The notes beneath the pieces are model-generated. The model was not told the DNA's origin and did no database searches. It saw only the letters and a program-made list of their open reading frames with translations. 64,000 nucleotides of DNA from Chelonoidis abingdonii (taxonomy: Eukaryota; Chordata; Testudines; Testudinidae): positions 136,024,889 to 136,088,888 of the forward strand of contig NC_133771.1 of assembly GCF_003597395.2 (NCBI RefSeq), read 5' to 3'. How positions within the stretch are numbered: position 1 is the stretch's first letter; each line of letters begins with the position of its first letter. A program made the translations under genes and the position numbers. This document shows positions 45,086 through 57,800 of the stretch, piece after piece.

Positions 45086-45995
45086 GTGAGTGGCCCCAGG
45101 GCGGAGCGCGCGAGCAGGCTGCCCGGTGCAACGCGCCCGGCAGCCGTCCCGGGCCCTGGGAGGGAGAGGGAGAGGGAGGCAGGCCTGGGCTGGGGGGGGC
45201 GGCACACACCGCGCCGGAGATGCAGCTGTGCCCGCCTGCACGGGGACGGGAACTAGCTGCCTGGCCTCCCCTCCCTGCAGCGGTGCAGCCCCAGCAACAG
45301 GGAGCGGGATAAGGATCCTCCCTGACCCTGCCTCTTCGTCCGCTTCTCCTTCGCTCCCTCTTGCTTTTTATCTCCTTCCTCCCCAGCTTCCTGATTCCCC
45401 CTGGCGGCTGCTGCCTTCTGTGCCCGTGGTTTCCCCCCTCTGTGCTCTGCACTGATTTTATTAGCCTGGGAGGGGGACTATGGAACGGATTCTGCCCTGA
45501 AAAGTGATCCTGTAAAAATGGCTCCGTGGGACTCCTTGATTATTGTGTCTCATTGATTCTAGGTCACAAGAGCTCAGCTTACAGGTAGGAAAACCATAAC
45601 TTTTGTAACTGCCACCCCTACAACCAGAGTCTGGGATCTGAAGATCAAGCTGGGGCTTTCCTGTTAATTTCATCAGAGCCAGCACTGAAGGACCTGCAGG
45701 TCCAGTTCTGCCCTCAGCGACACCTGTGCAGCCCTACTGATGGCTAATCAGGTTGTCCAGGTGGCACTGCAGGCAAAAGTTGGTCTACAGAATCTCATGC
45801 TGTTGATGGTGCATAAGCATGAAAAAACCCTGCTTGGTTCCCAAGTTATAGGGCTGGGAGTTATGGATGACTTTCTACTGAGCACATTTGATTTGGGCTC
45901 AGTGAGAAATAGGGAACCACAAAATCCCACTCTTACAGAGTTGCCTTCCAAAATACAGCTGCGGTGTAAAACTCAAGCTTTTCTTATGTGTTACA

Positions 45996-46032
45996 AATAA
46001 ATCCTGAAAGTGTTAAAAATTCAGGATTTATT
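45996..46032. repeat. Perfect 13-bp inverted repeat containing AATAAA on both strands
   Basis: AATAAATCCTGAA and TTCAGGATTTATT flank an 11-base loop in TAF5L intron 1. Confidence 0.85.
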
Positions 46033-47061
46033 AACATTCTTTTTATGTTTATGCAAATGAAAAATTGATTTTCTCTTTCTGGTCTTCATGTGCTTGCTCA
46101 TTAGTGTTTTGTTTGGGTTACAAGCATTGTAAAGGAAACTTATTATTTAAAAATACTGTTTCAGTTGGGAGGGGGGGAATTCATGGAAATGGGTCTGTTG
46201 CTCTAACTATGCTTTTTACAAAATCTAGTTCTGAAGTAAGATTTGACCCCACAGCTTCACTTTAAGGAAAGGCAGGGATGTATTAGAATTTGAAAGGAGA
46301 GGGTGATCTGTTGTGGGTGGAAATAAAATAGATCAAGCTTGTGTGGAACACAGGAAATAAGGCAGACAAAGCTTGCTATTGAATCTCATTCTTGAAACTT
46401 CCTTCATGGGGTTGGTCAATCTTATTCTATGGACGGTGCCCAAAATGCAGGTCTGGTGTAAATGGACACAACTCCACTAAAACCACTGTTAAACAGCTGT
46501 CTTCTCTGTTTCTGAACCCAAACTCCACTGTTGGGTAAGGGTATAATCTACTGCAGGTAGTTAAATTATTTTTTGTCAAGATCCAGATTTCTTGGTCAAG
46601 GTCCAGACTCCAGAGAAACACTTTTCACACTTCAATAGTAATAATGATAATAAGTAAATAAAAAGATTTAATGATGTGTTTGAAAGCATCTGGTGATCCG
46701 GATTTGGCCCACAGTCTGCCTGCTGACTACCCCTGTTTACTGTTTCTACCATCTGGAATGCTTCTCCTATTTTGCTGCAACTCATTAATCTCCATATCAG
46801 TTTACAATGTATCTTGTCTCACTTACCTGGATCTCTATTTCTGTTACTATATATGGGGGCACTTAAGTAAAATTTGAGCAAAAATTTAGAATTTGTAAAA
46901 ACAAGTTTTTGAGGAACCCTAAGACTAGTAGAAGTAATGCCTTGAAATAATTTTTTTTAAAAAATTCAACTGGAAGCAGTAGCTTTTAATCAATTAAACA
47001 TTTCCCTGCATTATTTGTGACCCAAACACTGAAGTACTGAGAAGTTGAGAGAGAACAAGAG

Positions 47062-47131
47062 TAAACAAAAGTGGAATTGCTAAGCAGCATAAGTAGTTAA
47101 ATTCTTTAAGTTCAGTTCTCAGTTGTCAGTG
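47062..47131 (+). repeat. Direct repeat, copy A (about 70 bp)
   Basis: AACAAAAGTGGAATTGCTAA, GCAGCATAAGTAGTTAA and TTTAAGTTCAGTTCTCAGTT are repeated almost exactly at 48,559-48,631. Confidence 0.85.
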
Positions 47132-48558
47132 ACACAGGCAACAATATTGGAAATAATTTTTTTTTTAAGCTGAATCCATTTACTTCTATAAAGTGTTCTG
47201 GGATTACAATTTATATGAAAGGCCCCATGCAAAAATGAAGTTTTGCTATACTGCACATGGACTGCAAGTTTGGTGCCCTTCAGTAACAGAACATTGACCT
47301 GAAAGCAAGCGCTCAATTTGGGGATAAAAGGCAGTGATACTCTGCCCACAAGTCAATGCCTGACACTCACCATAGAATCTGCATATGATCATAGGTGCTC
47401 AGCTGAACTGGTCAGGCTTGACTCTTCATATGGAGGCTTGGATACACAGTTCTCAACACAGGCAGAGGCCCCAGCTCCTGCAGTCATGTGATGAGTTCAA
47501 AATCTAAGCTGGCTTCTGAAAAGTTGTTACTAGCCCATTTGTATACGAAGAAAAGCTTGAAAACATGGACGGAGCATAACTGCATTAGGGTCTGCCTGAG
47601 TCTGCAGGCAGCTTCCAGAAGGAGAAGCAACAACCACTGTAGCCAGGGAAGGTGCCCTTGGCTCCACACTAACCACCAAAGCAGACTAGCTTCCTGTTGC
47701 TCTGAGGAAGGGGAGCTTGGCTTGGGTTCTATGGGATTGGCCCCCCCTTTGGGGCTGAGGTATCCTCTGGGCTCCTGACTTTTGGGGGGGGGGGGGGAGT
47801 GTTGTTTTTCCACCTGCCACCCTCTCATGACACCAAATCAAGATGATTTAATTCTGTGTAGACTGTACAGCGCTTCATAACATGATTTTTCCTCTCCTTC
47901 CTTTCTTATTTTGATCAGTAGTAGACAAGTTAACAATATTGACATATTGTCATTCCTGGGCACTTAAGTTGATGCCCCATTAAGAAGAATCAGGTAGCTC
48001 AGACCTCTGAGTGATTTTTCAGGCTTTGTGCAGACTCAGGCATTTCACATTCTAAAAGCTTTCATCACAATCAGGAGAGCAAAAGATTGTAAGTGAAGGT
48101 TGAGATTTTAGAGAACAAGATGGTAGGTGTGTGTGGGGGGGCGGGGGGAATCTGGATCTCTGACCTGGTGTGATCTGGCCTAATTTGAACCCTGCTGACA
48201 GCATTCTGAAAGGCTGATTTCATATGCTTAATTTGATATATTCTCTGCAGTGGCCATCAAAATCACAGTATCTTTAGGAATATTGTTTTTGGCGCTTTGG
48301 GGCTTTTCTTCCTGTGTCTTTTACTGCAGATAATTTCCCTGCTTCCATTATAACACTCTCTTTAGTACTGAGGAGTCAGGTCCGATAGCCAGTGGAAGAA
48401 CTGAGCTGCAGATGGCTGGAGCAAAAATAGCTTTCCAGGAGAGAGGCCTTATTGGACCGCCACAGCACCTGTATCAGTAATGTCATGCATTTCCGATGTT
48501 TATGGGGTTTTGCTCAGTAGTAAACCATCTAAGCAGTTCCTGTTGGGTGAAAAGAATT

Positions 48559-48631
48559 AAACAAAAGTGGAATTGCTAAGCAGCATAAGTAGTTAATTAG
48601 ATTATTTAAGTTCAGTTCTCAGTTGTCTGTG
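48559..48631 (+). repeat. Direct repeat, copy B (about 72 bp)
   Basis: Second copy of 47,062-47,131, 1.5 kb downstream, differing by a short insertion (TTAGA) and one or two substitutions. Confidence 0.85.
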
Positions 48632-48995
48632 TTACCTATTCGGTAACTTTAAACCATCCTTTATCTACAGGGGAAAAAAAAAGTCGTCTTAGGAGATGTC
48701 ATCCCCACTGTCAGTCCCAGTCCTGTTGCGCGCAGGGGAGAGAGTGAAGGGGAGTAAGTGTTTTCCTGCAAATGTATAGAGCCCTGCAAATTCAGAGAGA
48801 TCCACTTTATATTCACAGCTATTTGTGGACCATTTTTGCAGATTGGATGTGGATACAAATTTTGTAACCATGCAGGGTTCTACAAATGTAAAAAGCTAGA
48901 GTTTCCTATTACCCTCAAAGCTCTGAAAAGCCCAAGCCTGAACGAGCTTCCAGTAACTGATCTGTATCGCAAGTCCTAATCTAATTGGTCTAACA

Positions 48996-49180
48996 CAGGG
49001 TTTCTCAAACAGGGGTTGCCACTTGTGTAGAGAAAACCCCTGGTGGCCAAGCCGTGTGTTTACCTGCAGCAGCTCCCATTGGTCAAGAGCAGCGACTGCA
49101 GATGGGGCAGGTAAATACACCGGCCTGGTCTGCCAGGCACTTTCCCCACACAAGCAGTGACCTCTGTTTGAGAATCCCTG
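48996..49180 (+). mobile_element. hAT-type MITE with 7/8 TSD
   Basis: Ends CAGGGTTTCTCAAACAGG and CTGTTTGAGAATCCCTG; flanks GTCTAACA (48,988-48,995) and ATCTAACA (49,181-49,188). Confidence 0.8.
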
Positions 49181-49587
49181 ATCTAACAACCCTAAAATGC
49201 CCAATCCATGTCTATGAGGATTTGAGAGCCCTATTTAAACTCTTGTCTTTCTCCCTTGCCTCAAACTTACCCTCTTCTCCATTAGTCACCTGTTTGATTC
49301 AGCAATTGCTGGCAAAGACTGAGCTCTGTTTCCCTCCAGCCCTTATGGCATTACCATTTTATAGGATTTGCTGGAGTTCAACACCTCTATGTCTCAATGT
49401 AATGAGTGATTCCCCTCGCTCATTACAGGCTTATTATGAGTCAGCTGTATAAGGGAGCTATGCCCTAATGTGTGAGCATCTCTCCTTGATGCAGCTTCAT
49501 GTTAGTTTTAGTAATGAAAAATAAGGCTGTGATTAAAGCAAAAAAAACAAGACTGATGGTTATGGGTTCTATTTTATATTGAACCAC

Positions 49588-49881
49588 TGGTGTGGGGCTG
49601 GTATACACACAGTTTGTGCAATGATTTAACTAAATCAGTTTAGAAACATATGTAGTTAAATCAGTGCAATGCCCTTTTGTAGATGCACATGTTTTGGATT
49701 AAGAGTGGTATTGTGATTTAGTTTGTGGGCTAAAAAAATCGTAAAATAACTCAGTTTAAGGTACTCCATAATCTGAAATAAGAGCCTTTACAAGAGGGGG
49801 TTTCACAGATTTAATTAAATCTGTTTGTTTCTAAACTGATTTAGTTAAATTTGTGCACAGAGTATGCATCAGTAAGGCCTT
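49588..49881. mobile_element. MITE with long (about 50 bp) inverted ends
   Basis: GATTTAACTAAATCAGTTTA near the left end is mirrored by TAAACTGATTTAGTTAAATT near the right end, with further pairing outward to GGCTGGTATACACA and GCATCAGTAAGGCC. Terminal text resembles the GGTCTACAC class. Confidence 0.65.
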
Positions 49882-51692
49882 AGTGTGAGCTTGGGTGAGT
49901 CACTTGTACATCAGTTATACTAGCTGCAGTATTGGATAAAATACGAGACTGCAACAACAAAGATTCTGAATCTGATTTAAGCATCTCTGGATGGGAGTTA
50001 GGGTTTGGAGTTCTCTGCATTCACTTTTTTGTTGACTTGAATAGAATCCTTCTATACCTCTCCCTTCTGCAGACAAGTGTTAAAGATATCAGCAGAACTT
50101 ACATTGATTTATATGATTTTATTAGCTCTTTTGAGTGGAGGAAGCTGTGATTGAATCATACAGTTTCGTCTTTTTTCTTTAATTGAAAAATGCACTTGTT
50201 TGTGGCCCCCCACAATTGCCTCACTTAGGTGAACAGATGGGAAACTTTTTAAACTCGTCCCCAGAGCAAATATGGCTTTGCAATAGCACAGGTCTCTTAA
50301 AATTCTGCTATTGCTAAAATTTCATATCCACACTCACTTGGTATTTCAAGAAGAGCTAATTGTGTTAACTGCTCCTGTAAAATGTGGTGAGTATTAACAA
50401 AAGCTAAGCAACTGTTATGTTCTTTAAAAAGCTGTTAAAATCCTCTTGTTCTGTTTTTGGAGAGGACATCCTTAAAACTAATGTTGTTTGTCTGAGAACT
50501 GATGTACCTCATAAAACATAGTTGTTCAAACCAGAAAACATTAGTGTTTATGGTAAATAAATGCAGGTTTTTTTGTAGTGGGGATGGGGACATAGGGTAG
50601 AGAGGTAGGAAGCAGATTTAATATTTAAGTTCTTTAGCTCATTCTTCCAATAGAAGAAAATAAACCATATGTCCATGTTTGGTGTTTGTTTCACTTAACT
50701 CTTAATTTCCCTAATCCCTAAATTTCTGAATAGAGTCTATGGCTTTTTGACTAAGTGTCATTAGTGGGCAAGGTGGATTCAAGTAACATCTGACCAATGT
50801 TCCGTTTGTCACAAACTATAGGCTGATGCAAGCAGACTCATTCTTTTATGGAGCTATGATACTTTTAGAAAATGTTTGCAAAATTCACTGATATTACAGT
50901 ACTGCAAATAATTTCTAATCAACTTGTATTGCTTCTTTTTGTATCAGGATTGCCCAAAAAGGTGTGTGGGAAAGTGGTGGCTGGATAGGGGAAAGGCAAG
51001 GGAGAGAAGGGTGCAGGGAGTTCTGCTTCTTACCTTTGAAGTAATAGGAATGTTAACTGTGGTCTTCCCGGGTTTTGCAGGAGGACCTCCTGGAAGTCCC
51101 AGAAGTTGAATAATGTTAGCTTTTGCCTCTAAAACCTTTTTTTAAAGGAAGTTTAAGTTGTATGATTAAAAATCTGTTCCTTTCTTTGCTGATCAACTTT
51201 CATTCGTTTGATGATGTAATTTCACTGGTTTTTACAGTCATCAGAGTCTTTTAAGGCTAAACAGGACCTGAATTTCTAATGTGAAAAAGCAAGTAGGAGA
51301 AACATGCCTTTCAGGCCCTCCCTATACATCAAAATGAAAAAGGGGGTGAGGGAAAGGCACAAGCCAATTTAAAAAACAACTTTACAAGTTACTTTTGCTA
51401 CCTTATAATGGATGTTCTTTTAGCTAAGTAAAATCTTTTGGCTAACCACTACCGTTTTCTCTTACTCTTTCAGTGTCTAGTTATGCTGAGGTATTCGGAG
51501 ATGAGCACTTAAGGGTATCTCTCATACTTCAGTATCTGAAGAATCTGCCTTTGTGGTTCCTAGTATAATGGAAGTGTTGAACCATTTGTTTTCAGTCAGG
51601 TTTAATGCAGATACTATGTGTATGGAAAAAGATACATAACTCACCTGTAAACCATATTTTTATGCACCATCATCTTTTTTTTTTCTTTTGAG

Positions 51693-51837
51693 GTCATGAA
51701 ACGTGTACGCACAGAACAGATTCAGATGGCAGTGTCCTGCTACCTCAAGCGCCGTCAGTATGTGGACTCAGAAGGTCCCCTAAAACAAGGGCTGAGGCTG
51801 TGTCAGACTGCTGAAGAGATGGCAGCTAATCTCGCAG
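51693..51837 (+). CDS. TAF5L: TAF5L first coding exon (coding from 51,696)
   Basis: The acceptor is a T-rich tract ending TTTTGAG at 51,692. Codons run from the ATG at 51,696 to MAANLA plus one base, then the donor GTAAAT. YLKRRQYVDSEGPLKQGLRL is close to human TAF5L. Confidence 0.93.
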
Positions 51838-54800
51838 GTAAATTTTTCATGCATACTTATGGGAGGAGTAATGGAAAATACGTAGCTTCTATATAGTAAC
51901 TTTTATTTTCAGAGGGAATTTTTCAAATACTAAATTGGGAGGAGTTACAAACAGCAGTGGGGAAGATAAAATGTGAAGGGGCCTAGACCAGAAACATGGT
52001 CAGAAGAATAAGAAGATCTAATGATAGAGGAAAAAGGTAAGCTAATTAATCTGGGCAAATATTCTGAAACACCCATTTATGCTCTGTGGGAAGGAGAAAC
52101 CTGGTGAGTACTGATGGTGAAAAAACCTAAGGGTGAAATTGCGTATGAATAGGAAAAGCCAGTACAACTTTGTGTTGCAGAAGCACAGAATCATATGAAA
52201 TAAAAATAAAAGGAACTGTTTCTTTCTCTGGCTAGTAGTTGTCATGTAGTTTTGAAAGACCCTTCCACATCCCTCAAGAGAACCCTGTAATGGCTGGAAT
52301 GGAAAGTGTTTACATGCATTCTCTCTCTCTCTCTTTCCCTTCTAAGAGCTCCTGGATCTCTGCTATGCTGTCTACTCCACCCACAACATATCCCCCTCCA
52401 CCCCAGGAACATATTTGTTTGTTTTTCAAACCATGTCTGTGGCACTCTTCGCTGTAAAACTTGAAGGGGAGGGACACAACAGTCCACAAATATTGCAAGA
52501 ATGTAAACACCAAAGGGTGGGGTAGGGGTTATAATGAAGGATGAAACTCATGTTTAAAGGTAAAAGAAAATATAGGTTGAATGTTTGGTGGGAGGAGGAG
52601 TTTTCTGTTGGTGAGTTCTCAGCCTGTGGCAGCCTCCCAAGGGGAGTGGTACGCACTTTGTTTCTTGTGATACATACAGCTTGCCTGGACAAAATACTAG
52701 TTACTGCATAATCCTGCACTGGCAGGAAGATGGACTAGAAGATGATAAAATAGATCTTTTCCATTTCTAGTATAGACCCACCACAATACCGAAGCAGAGT
52801 GTAACATGCTATGGGTAAATGGCAGGTTCAACTCTTTATAGACCTAAGAGGAAATGATAATTGGTGCTGCTTTACAGCTTTTCATTTTCAAACCATTTTC
52901 AGACAATAGCTATAGCAGGGTTATAGTGGATCACAAATTGAGTATGAGTCAACAATGTGATGCGGTTGCAAAAAGGGCTAATATGATTCTGGGTATATTA
53001 ACAAGAGTGTTGTATGTAAGATGCAGGGTGGTAATTGTCCCGCTTTGCTCAGCACTGGTAAGGCTTCAGCTGGTGTACAGTGTCCAGTTCTGGGCACCAC
53101 ATTTTAGGAAGGATGTGGAGAAACTGGGGAAAGTCCAGAAAAGAGCAACAAAAATGATAAAAGATTTTGAAAACCTAGCCTATGAGGAAAGGTTAAAAAA
53201 CCTGGTCATATTTAGTCTTGAGAAAAGAAGACCAAGGGTTGATAAGTCTTCAGTTATGTTAAGGACTGTTAAGAGGTTGGTGATTGATAGGACAAGAAGT
53301 AATGAACTTAATTTGCAACAAGGGAGATTTGGGTTAGAGGTTAGGAAAAACTTTATAACTATAAGGTTAGTTAAGATCTAGAATAGGCTTCCAAGGAATC
53401 CCCATCATTGGAGGTTTTTAAGAACAGGTTGGACAAACACCTGTCAGGGATAGTCTAGGTTTACTTGATCCTGCCTCAGTGCTGGGGGATGGATTTCATG
53501 ACATCTCAAGGTCTTTCAGTCCTCCATTTCTATGATTCCATGTAATCTTCACAACAAACCTGTGAAGAAGTATTCTCATTTTAAATGGGATGCAACTGAA
53601 GTAAAAAGGTGAAGTGATTTTGCTGAAGGCTGCAGTGGGAAAGAAGGCAGTGTAACAATGGGATTAGGACTCAGGAGCTATAATCTCAGTGGCATGTAGT
53701 CTGACAGTAGATGCTGGTGGGATTATGTTGATGTTTGCAAATCTTACTATTTTGCATTCAGATAAAAACCTAATTTAGATAAGAGTATGAATACCTGTAT
53801 GTTTTTAACTGACCACCAAACACTGTAAATACATTTCTGTTCATTAGTGTGTATCCTCCTGCCAGTTCAAGGATTTTGTTGCTGGTGATCCAGAACGCAG
53901 TGATCAGTTTTCATTAGAACCCAAACTCTGGGCAGTCAGCGGTCATTTGTTAAGGTGGTCACTATTAGTTCATTTCAGACATGTTCAGTGGGAGCACAAT
54001 GTGCATAAGTTACAGTTCTCCAGATGAGAGCGAACCTCTGGAAAGTTCTTTCTTTGTGACTTAAAACAAATATAAAAATAGAAACTGGGCTGATGCAGAC
54101 TATGGAGGTTGGATGGTCTTTCGGCAACATATCCTGACTATGGAGGTTGCCTTGGTCTTGAAGACTGATAATTAGACTAACATCTAACTACAATAAAAAA
54201 GCCTCTGTTGAAATACTCTTGGAATAACTATTTTCATCACTTTTCCTAAAAATCTCCTGCTGACTCCCTAACAAAATCCACCCTTGCTTTTCCTGTTCAG
54301 TTGTTTCCCTGATTGTTTTCGCCATATTGTTTTCTAAACAACAATCCTTCCATTTAATTCTCAGGCAAGAATAGGAAGTAAATGACCCAATCTCCTGTAC
54401 TGTGGTTTCTGTTCTTTCTAGATATATTTCATACTCTTTACTTGATTTATATACTTTTCCTTTTCTTTCCTATACTGGCACTTACTTTTTCCTCCTTCCT
54501 TCAGAATTGCTTTACCTCAGCCCATCCCAAATGTTTGATATGTTCACTATATCTCTCCAGCTATTTTGTCTGTTTTAGGGCCTTCACTGCAGCGTACAAA
54601 CTGGGGAGCAGAACTTCCTCCCAGCTCATCTTCTGCCCTTTATGGGAACAGAAGCATAATGCACCAGTAGCACAAGTGAACCTGCAGCAGGTTTTTCTAA
54701 TACAGATATATACATATACCTGTGGGTGAGGTAAATTGATAACTTTCTAACAGATAAAACTGTGAGAGTAGCCATCCTGTGCATATCAGCTGAAGAGAAC

Positions 54801-57800
54801 ACTTTTGTTAGCCAAAATAGAACACTACAAGGGAGATCATCATTTCAGCTAGGATAGTTCCTTTCAATCTATTGGCAGGTCACATAAGTGGCTCCATTTA
54901 CAAGAACTGAAATCAGGAAACAGATGTTATCAATAGATGCTCTCATGGCCAATGGAGAGAGTGGGAGGGAAACTGTCCATGGTAGAACTGAAGGAAATGT
55001 GTATATACGCCCAAAACTCTCTTTCTTTCAGAAGGAAAATACACCTGAAAACAGCTCTTCCTGCTCCAGAGGAGTTTTTAGGGAGTGATTGAGTTCTTGA
55101 TTCCTGTGTAAAATGTCAGAAGGGAAAGAGCTAGAATTCTAACTGCTTATAATTGGCTCATATGTAGTATCTGGTTACTGTTTGCATGATGGCAATGAGC
55201 ATTGGAAGCATTGTTGAGAGTGCAAATCGCAACATAACTGCGCAATTAGCCTTTTCCCAAGTTAATTACTCAAAGGTAACACCCTTCTGTCTTACATGTA
55301 AGATGATCTTCTTGGTTTTAAAAACTAAGTCAGTTACACAGGGCTAAGCAGAGATTTAGTGGTACTCAGTAGAGTGCACCTGTGTGGTATGGGCAGAGAG
55401 GCAGATCACTCCCATTACCTATGGGATGTCAAAATCAGGACCTGTTGCCAAGGGTAGTGCTGGGGAAACTGGAACATCCTTAAGAGTTGACGCTAAATCT
55501 TTTCTTTAACCCTGCATAGAGATTTTATTATGGAATAGCCATATTTGCGTACATGGATGAGTCACATAAAAGGCAAGCTCTTGTAATTGGGTCTGCTACT
55601 GTTTGGGCTGTTCAGATGACTGATGCAGCTGACTTTGTAAACTGCTGTGCAATGCTTTTTTACGTTAATCTGAGCAAAGTTTGTATATTAGAGATCTAAC
55701 AGAGAATGTTGACTTTGAGCCATAAGTCCAAGCACTAACAGAATCTGAACTGTAGGCATTAAGTGAGCCTGAAAAACTTTGTCTTTTAGAAATAGGAAAA
55801 CAAATTTGAAGTCATTCAATAAATATATAGGTTTTTTTCCTTTTTACATCACCACTAAAATTTTATGCAACACAGCATGCCTTCAGATCCTTACTGTTTG
55901 CTTCTGCATGGAATTCCTACCAATTCTGATTTTCCAACGTAGCTGGGTTATGGGAAAACAATCTTCCAACAGGGTTTAGACTTGTTTATTTAGGAAATAG
56001 GGGATTTGGGAGGGGTTGGATCAATTATCCATGTAACTTCACTAGCACTGAGTTTGTTCACAGCAGGGGCTGCAGTTTTGCAGCTATCTTTATGCTCCTG
56101 CAGTTGAATTGAGCTCAGCCCTGGGAACCTGTAAACATGACCACTGCATGTCCCTAAGCTGATGAAAGATATGCCTATTTGTTATAAAGCAGGGGTGAGG
56201 TTAATGCTGGGGCACATGTGAATTTTGACTCAACGCTATCTTCATTTCTTTCCAGTGGGACATAACAGGGTAAGCTGGAGACTGGCCTTTCTCTCTTCAG
56301 CATGTGGAAACTGGCAACTTTGTTTATAGGATTACAGGCCTGTAGTAACTGAGTCTTATGAACGCTAGAGAGCAAGAGGGAGACCAGGATGAGGATTAGG
56401 AATAAAGAGACTGAGGAAGAAATTGAGGGGTTTGGATTGAAAACATATGGGAAGAAGGAGAGGATGTAGGAGAGTATAAACATGCATAAAAGAAGGGGAG
56501 TGAAGGAAAGAAGGAATGATAAAATTCATAAGAAAAAAAGTATAGTAAAAAGAAAAAAACAGGTGAGAAGGAAAAGCAAAAGAATCAAGATGTTATTACA
56601 AATTTTAAAATTTACATTTTGACATTCAAAATTTAATAGCGTACAGAAGTAATCTGCTTAGAGTTTCACAGAGAGTTGTGTATAGGTGTAGGAGGTGGAA
56701 GGTTTTCGTTTTCCTTCCTCTGATGGGGATCCCTTTTTTGAATACTTCAAAGCTATCTTTACCAGAGTTAATATTGATCTTTCTGAAAAACAATGTAATC
56801 CCTATTTTTTTGGCCATGGCATATATTTGTCAAAACAAAACTCCATTGGAAAGGTAGTCACAGGGACCACTACAAGGTCTTTTTCTTCCCTCCTGCAAAT
56901 TACTCGATATTTTGTACATGTAGGCTGGTCGAAAGATACAGCTCAGATCAGTTGGTGGTTACAGCTTTTCTATAACATGCTCTCATGTTGCTGTGGACTG
57001 CATAAGGATACATTCTGAGAAAAGCTAGGTGTTTGAAAAAGTAAAGGTATGAATTTGTGGGCACTGATTCTTTAGTGGGATTTCTAGACACTGCTGCAAT
57101 ACAGATAAGTAGTAATTGGTGAGCAGTCCCTATACTCAAGAAATCTGATAATCTGATTTAATATCCCCAATTGTAGAATTCAGATTCTCTGGGAATTCCG
57201 CACTTCATGTGATAGATTCATTTGAAAGAGAAACACAAGTTTGCTTCAATAAGAATGATTGATTTATTTTAGCACACACAGGGTTGTAGGACTGTAATGA
57301 ATTATCTAGTGGCAATCTAAAGGGATCTGTAACAATGTTTTAAGACCAAGAACTTTGTGCTTTATTTGAAAGTTAAACGGTGGGTAACTATTGATTCTTG
57401 TCAAGCTTTCAGTACAGTACTTAATGTATGCAACCTTTGTCCTTTTCCATTTTCCCTAATTTACATAATTTTGGATTAATAGTTTGTCAAATGCCCTATG
57501 AGACAGTATCTAATGCTTTGCAGTACATGGCCCACATTCATCCTGAAATGTTGTCTCTCTGGTTGCATTTTGTTCAATTTTATGTTATGAATTTTGACAC
57601 TTTCAGATACAAATACCCTTGGATTCTAATTCTTTTTTTATTCTCCTAGTCCAATCTGAATCTGGTTGTGCCAACGTAGTGTCTGCAGCTCCCTGCCTGG
57701 CAGAGCCACAGCAATATGAAGTGCAGTTTGGACGATTACGCAGTTTTCTCACAGGTAAGCTGCTGTGGGAGGAGGATAGCAGATTCTGGACAGGCAGTAT

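Larger units (their letters stand above)
44350..45300. promoter_or_regulatory. CpG island, shared bidirectional promoter of URB2 and TAF5L
   Basis: GC content and CpG density jump sharply between about 44,350 and 45,300, against AT-rich flanks. The URB2 start codon lies 0.6 kb to one side and TAF5L exon 1 lies at the other side, transcribed apart. There is no TATA box. An inverted CCAAT box (ATTGG, 44,808-44,812) and an NRF-1-like ACGCATGCGC (44,831-44,840) lie in the middle. A candidate URB2 noncoding-exon donor, CAG/GTGACT on the minus strand, is at about 44,427. Shared use is inferred from geometry and from the same gene order in human. Confidence 0.8.

Noticed and set aside
52854..53381. 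175-codon plus frame that could be taken as a host gene or TAF5L exon
   Set aside because: The text is the C-terminus of CR1 ORF2 followed by the CR1 3' end.
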